The position numbers and the translations under genes are program-made. A stretch of DNA of 64,000 nucleotides from Methylocella tundrae (lineage in GTDB: Bacteria > Pseudomonadota > Alphaproteobacteria > Rhizobiales > Beijerinckiaceae). Each line of letters opens with the position of its first letter. The stretch's first letter is position 1. The stretch covers positions 3,196,501-3,260,500 of the forward strand of contig NZ_CP139089.1 of assembly GCF_038024855.1 (NCBI RefSeq). The letters run 5' to 3'. The notes under the pieces are model-generated. The model searched no databases, was not told the DNA's origin, and saw only the letters and a program-made list of their open reading frames with translations. Shown piece by piece: positions 60,701-64,000 of the stretch.

Positions 60701-63256
60701 ATGTCCTCTCATCCGTCCGAGGTCGGCTCCGCTCCGGTCAGCGTTCCCGTCGAGGGCATGCATTGCGCCTCTTGCGTCGGGCGGGTCGAGAAAGCCATCA
60801 GCGCTGTCCCTTGCGTCGCTTCCGTCTCGGTCAATCTAGCGACCGAACGCGCCGACGTCAGCTTTAACGGACCGGCCGATCTTGAAGCGGTCATCGAAGC
60901 GATCAATAAGACAGGTTTCGCCGCCGTCCTCACGACTGCGCAATTTTCCATCACGAGAATGACGTGCGAAGGCTGCGTCAAGACGGTGGAAGAAGCGTTC
61001 AAGGACGTCGAAGGCGTCGTCGAGGCCCATGTCAATCTTGCCACCGGCGCCGGCACGGTGCGCTTTGTCAGCGGAGCGACCAGCGCCGAGGCGATCGCAA
61101 GGGCTGCGACCGAGGCTGGCTATCCGACGCGCGAGATCAAGCCTGAAGCGCCCGCGCCGACGCAGGCCGACGACCGCCGCGCGCAAGGAAAAGCGCTGGC
61201 GCGCTCGACCCTCCTCGCAGCACTACTGACATTGCCCGTGTTCGCGCTCGAAATGGGCGCGCATCTCTTTCCCGCCGTACATATGTTCGTGATGGAGCGC
61301 GTCGGGATGCAGACCGCCCGCATCGCCGAATTCGTGCTGACGGCCCTCGTTTTGTTTGGTCCGGGCTGGCGCTTCTTCAAGAGCGGGATTCCGGCGTTGC
61401 TGCGCGGCGCTCCCGAGATGAACGCTCTCGTGGCGCTTGGCGCTGGCGCCGCCTTCGCCTACTCGACGCTCGCGACCTTCGCGCCCTCCCTGTTTCCGGC
61501 CGGAACAGGGCAGGTCTATTTCGAATCCGCCGCCGTCATCGTCACTCTGATCCTGCTCGGCCGCACGCTGGAGGCGCGCGCCAAGGGCCGCGCTGGCGCG
61601 GCGATCGAACGTCTTATCGGCCTCAAGGCGCGATCGGCCGTTGTGCTGCGGCAGGGCGGGCCCGTTGAGACGCCGCTCGATGAGGTCGTCGTCGGCGACA
61701 TTGTCCTCGTCAAGCCGGGCGAAAAAATACCCGTCGACGGCGTCGTGGTTGAGGGCTCCTCCTTCGTCGATGAATCGATGCTGACCGGCGAGCCGCGTCC
61801 AGCGCCCAAAGGCGCCGGCGCCGAGGTTGTCGGCGCGACAATCAACACGACGGGCAGTTTTTCCTTCAAAGTGACCAAGACCGGCTCGGATACGGCCCTG
61901 GCGCGCATCATTCGCATGGTGGAGCAGGCGCAGGGCGCAAAACTGCCGATCCAGGCCCTCGCCGACAAGGTGACGGGCTGGTTCGTGCCGGCTGTGATCG
62001 CCGTCGCGGTTCTAACGTTCCTCCTTTGGTTCTTCCTTGGCCCCACGCCTTCTTTCAGCTATGCGCTGGTCGCCATGGTCACCGTGCTGATCATCGCCTG
62101 CCCCTGCGCCATGGGGCTTGCGACGCCGACCTCGATCATGGTCGGCACCGGGCGTGGCGCGGAACTCGGCGTCCTGTTTCGCAAGGGCGACGCCCTGCAG
62201 CAACTGGCCGACGTCAAGGCTGTAGCGCTCGACAAGACAGGCACGATCACCAAGGGCGCTCCCGAACTGACTGACCTTGTTCCAGCGGCGGGCTTTTCGC
62301 GCGCAGACGTTCTGGCGCTCGTCGCCGCCGTCGAGGCGCGCTCCGAGCATCCGGTGGCGGTCGCCATAGCGGCGGCGGCGCGCAGGGAGGGCCTGGTTCT
62401 GAAGCCGGCCGAGCAATTCGACGCCAAACCCGGCCTTGGCGTCGAGGCCATCGTCGATGGCCGCCGCGTGGCGGTCGGGTCCGATCGCTTCATGGGGGGG
62501 CTCGGCGTCGACGTCGGCGGCTTCGCGCAGGAGGCGGGGCGCTTCGGCGCAGAGGCGAAATCGCCGCTTTACGTGGCGATTAACGAAACGCTCGCGGCGC
62601 TGATCGTCGTCGCCGACCCGATCGCGGACGGCGCGAAAGAGGCTGTCGCCGCCTTGCGGGCCGAGGGGCTCGATCTCGTCATGATCACGGGCGACAATCA
62701 GAAGACCGCCGAGGCGATCGCCAGGGCCGTCGGCATCGACGCGGTCGTCGCCGAGGTCTTGCCCGAGGGCAAGGTCGAGGCGGTCGAGCGCATCAAGGCG
62801 AGGAGCGGCGCGACAGCCTTTGTCGGCGACGGCATTAATGACGCGCCGGCGCTCTCCGCCGCCAATGTCGGCCTCGCCATCGGCAGCGGTACGGATGTCG
62901 CGATCGAGGCGGCCGATGTCGTGCTGATCGGCGGCGATCTCGGCGCGGCGGCGACGGCCGTCGCGCTCAGCCGGGCGACGATGCGCAATATCAAACAAAA
63001 TCTGTTCTGGGCCTTCGCCTACAATATTCTGCTGATTCCGGTGGCGATGGGCGCGCTTTATCCGTCCTTCGGCGTCATGCTGTCGCCGATGCTGGCGGCC
63101 GGCGCCATGGCGTTTTCGTCCATCTTCGTCGTCTTCAACGCGCTGCGGCTGCGCCGTTTTACGTCGCCACTCGCGGCGCGCGGCAAGAGGGAGGGGCGGC
63201 CGGGCCTCGCAAGGCAGGGCCTCGACGAAAATCTGGCGGAGGCGAAGCCGCGATGA
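60701..63256 (+). CDS. copA: Copper-exporting P1B-type ATPase CopA
   Basis: Membrane P-type ATPase that exports Cu(I) from the cytoplasm. The 851 residues hold two N-terminal heavy-metal domains: the first with MHCASC (Cys22, Cys25), the second with MTCEGC near residue 90. Then eight membrane segments, the CPC metal site (Cys467-Pro-Cys469), the phosphorylated DKTGT (Asp511), SEHPVA (the HP motif) and GDGIND (709-714). The start ATG lies ten bases after AAAGGAT. The hydrophobic C-terminal pair of helices and an 18-residue basic tail follow. Regulation by copper is expected but no operator was found. Confidence 0.96.
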   Translation: MSSHPSEVGSAPVSVPVEGMHCASCVGRVEKAISAVPCVASVSVNLATERADVSFNGPADLEAVIEAINKTGFAAVLTTAQFSITRMTCEGCVKTVEEAFKDVEGVVEAHVNLATGAGTVRFVSGATSAEAIARAATEAGYPTREIKPEAPAPTQADDRRAQGKALARSTLLAALLTLPVFALEMGAHLFPAVHMFVMERVGMQTARIAEFVLTALVLFGPGWRFFKSGIPALLRGAPEMNALVALGAGAAFAYSTLATFAPSLFPAGTGQVYFESAAVIVTLILLGRTLEARAKGRAGAAIERLIGLKARSAVVLRQGGPVETPLDEVVVGDIVLVKPGEKIPVDGVVVEGSSFVDESMLTGEPRPAPKGAGAEVVGATINTTGSFSFKVTKTGSDTALARIIRMVEQAQGAKLPIQALADKVTGWFVPAVIAVAVLTFLLWFFLGPTPSFSYALVAMVTVLIIACPCAMGLATPTSIMVGTGRGAELGVLFRKGDALQQLADVKAVALDKTGTITKGAPELTDLVPAAGFSRADVLALVAAVEARSEHPVAVAIAAAARREGLVLKPAEQFDAKPGLGVEAIVDGRRVAVGSDRFMGGLGVDVGGFAQEAGRFGAEAKSPLYVAINETLAALIVVADPIADGAKEAVAALRAEGLDLVMITGDNQKTAEAIARAVGIDAVVAEVLPEGKVEAVERIKARSGATAFVGDGINDAPALSAANVGLAIGSGTDVAIEAADVVLIGGDLGAAATAVALSRATMRNIKQNLFWAFAYNILLIPVAMGALYPSFGVMLSPMLAAGAMAFSSIFVVFNALRLRRFTSPLAARGKREGRPGLARQGLDENLAEAKPR

Positions 63257-63326
63257 AACGAAGATAGGATCGGCTCCAGCTTCATGCTAACAGCCTGCTT
63301 TACGCAGCCAGCAGGTGGAAGCCTCA

Positions 63327-64000
63327 ATGCCGATCGAGTTCCGTCGCGCCGCACGGGCGCTGATCTCCGTCTCCGACAAAACCGGCCTCGTCGATTTCGC
63401 GCGCGGCCTCGCCGCTCTCGACATCGAGCTGATTTCGACCGGCGGCACCCATAAGGCGCTCGTCGAGGCGGGGCTCGAGGTCCTGGACGTCGCCGACGTC
63501 ACCGGCTTTCCGGAGCTGATGGATGGGCGCGTCAAAACCTTGCATCCGAAAGTGCACGGCGGCCTCCTCGCCATCCGCGAAAACCCCGAGCATGAGGCGG
63601 CGATGCTGGCGCATGGCATCAGCCCCATCGACCTTCTCGTGGTGAACCTTTACCCGTTTCAGGCGACGATCGACGCAGGGGCCGATTTCGACCAATGCAT
63701 CGAGAACATCGACATCGGCGGTCCGGCGATGATCCGCGCCGCCTCCAAAAATTTCAATGACGTCGCCGTCATCGTCTCGGTCGAAGATTACGCGCCTCTG
63801 CTCGCGGAACTGCGGGCGAATGGCGGCGCGACGACGCTCGCCCTGCGGCAGAAGCTCGCGCAGAAGGCGTTTGCCCGCACGGCGACTTACGACGCCGCGA
63901 TTTCGAATTGGCTCGCTGAACAGATCGGCGAGGATGCGCCGGCCTTCCGCGCTTTCGGCGGCAAGCTCGCGCAGACCCTGCGCTACGGCGAGAACCCGCA
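63327..64000 (+). CDS. purH: Bifunctional AICAR formyltransferase / IMP cyclohydrolase PurH (partial)
   Basis: Last two steps of purine nucleotide synthesis. The start ATG at 63327 follows GGTGGAAG and the gene runs off the window after 224 complete codons, so the C-terminal formyltransferase half is missing. The visible MGS-type cyclohydrolase domain shows [36 protein letters not shown] (about 11-46), [30 protein letters not shown] (about 58-87), [10 protein letters not shown] and [24 protein letters not shown]. Methylotrophs depend on folate carriers, which PurH uses. It is 70 bases downstream of copA and may have its own promoter. Confidence 0.95.
   Translation, partial: MPIEFRRAARALISVSDKTGLVDFARGLAALDIELISTGGTHKALVEAGLEVLDVADVTGFPELMDGRVKTLHPKVHGGLLAIRENPEHEAAMLAHGISPIDLLVVNLYPFQATIDAGADFDQCIENIDIGGPAMIRAASKNFNDVAVIVSVEDYAPLLAELRANGGATTLALRQKLAQKAFARTATYDAAISNWLAEQIGEDAPAFRAFGGKLAQTLRYGENP

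Overview
The window is about 64 kb of GC-rich (roughly 62-64 %) alphaproteobacterial chromosome. It most likely comes from a methylotroph of the Rhizobiales (Hyphomicrobiales), and a Beijerinckiaceae or Methylocystaceae type of organism would fit. Evidence for methylotrophy is a complete xoxF-xoxG-xoxJ cluster for lanthanide-dependent methanol oxidation. Evidence for the alphaproteobacterial lineage is the CcrM methylase with its C-terminal domain, an EipA/DUF1134 lipoprotein-like envelope protein, the suf operon layout, DciA/DUF721 beside mutY, and palindromic intergenic repeats of a type common in Rhizobiales. No rRNA, tRNA, CRISPR array, IS element or prophage was recognised.

Layout. 1-3 kb: 5' part of rpoD and dnaG, both on the minus strand. 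3.3-11.9 kb: an acyltransferase, a SulP transporter next to a beta carbonic anhydrase, panB, a YqeY protein, carA and cysQ. 12-24 kb: eipA, a peroxiredoxin, a giant AsmA-like envelope protein, tyrS and anmK (separated by a beta-propeller gene and a carboxymuconolactone-decarboxylase-like gene), an HExxH protein and an alpha/beta hydrolase. 24.4-31.5 kb: a candidate small RNA or leader, then the suf iron-sulfur operon (cysteine desulfurase, sufB, sufC, sufD, sufS, sufT). 31.6-36.7 kb: a DsbA-like oxidase, dciA, a VOC protein, mutY, an Imm74-like small protein and aidB. 36.9-42.4 kb: small secreted proteins, a frameshifted tail-collar gene, ccrM, an alginate-export-type porin and rnhB. 42.7-49.6 kb: a mannose-1-phosphate guanylyltransferase, several secreted proteins of unknown role, a secreted RNase T2, rlmJ and a GST. 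50.2-53.4 kb: xoxFGJ. 53.5-58.4 kb: a secreted unknown, folP-folK and an S9 peptidase with two tiny overlapping genes. 58.7-59.9 kb: three molybdate-related genes (a ModE-type HTH protein, an orphan ModC-like TOBE protein and Mop). 60-64 kb: a PHA-granule-type protein, copA and the 5' part of purH.

How the parts fit. XoxF oxidises methanol in the periplasm, XoxG takes its electrons, and XoxJ is the associated periplasmic binding-protein-like partner. Suf supplies Fe-S clusters to enzymes such as MutY, which is also encoded here. The SulP/carbonic anhydrase pair would handle bicarbonate. The molybdate genes imply Mo storage and sensing. The most interesting non-coding signals are repeated TTGCNGCAA half-sites upstream of xoxF, a promoter-plus-terminator unit without a gene before the suf operon, palindromic elements in and before mop, and a dispersed family of about 90-bp palindromic repeats. 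All functional statements are read from sequence and family knowledge; no database search was run.
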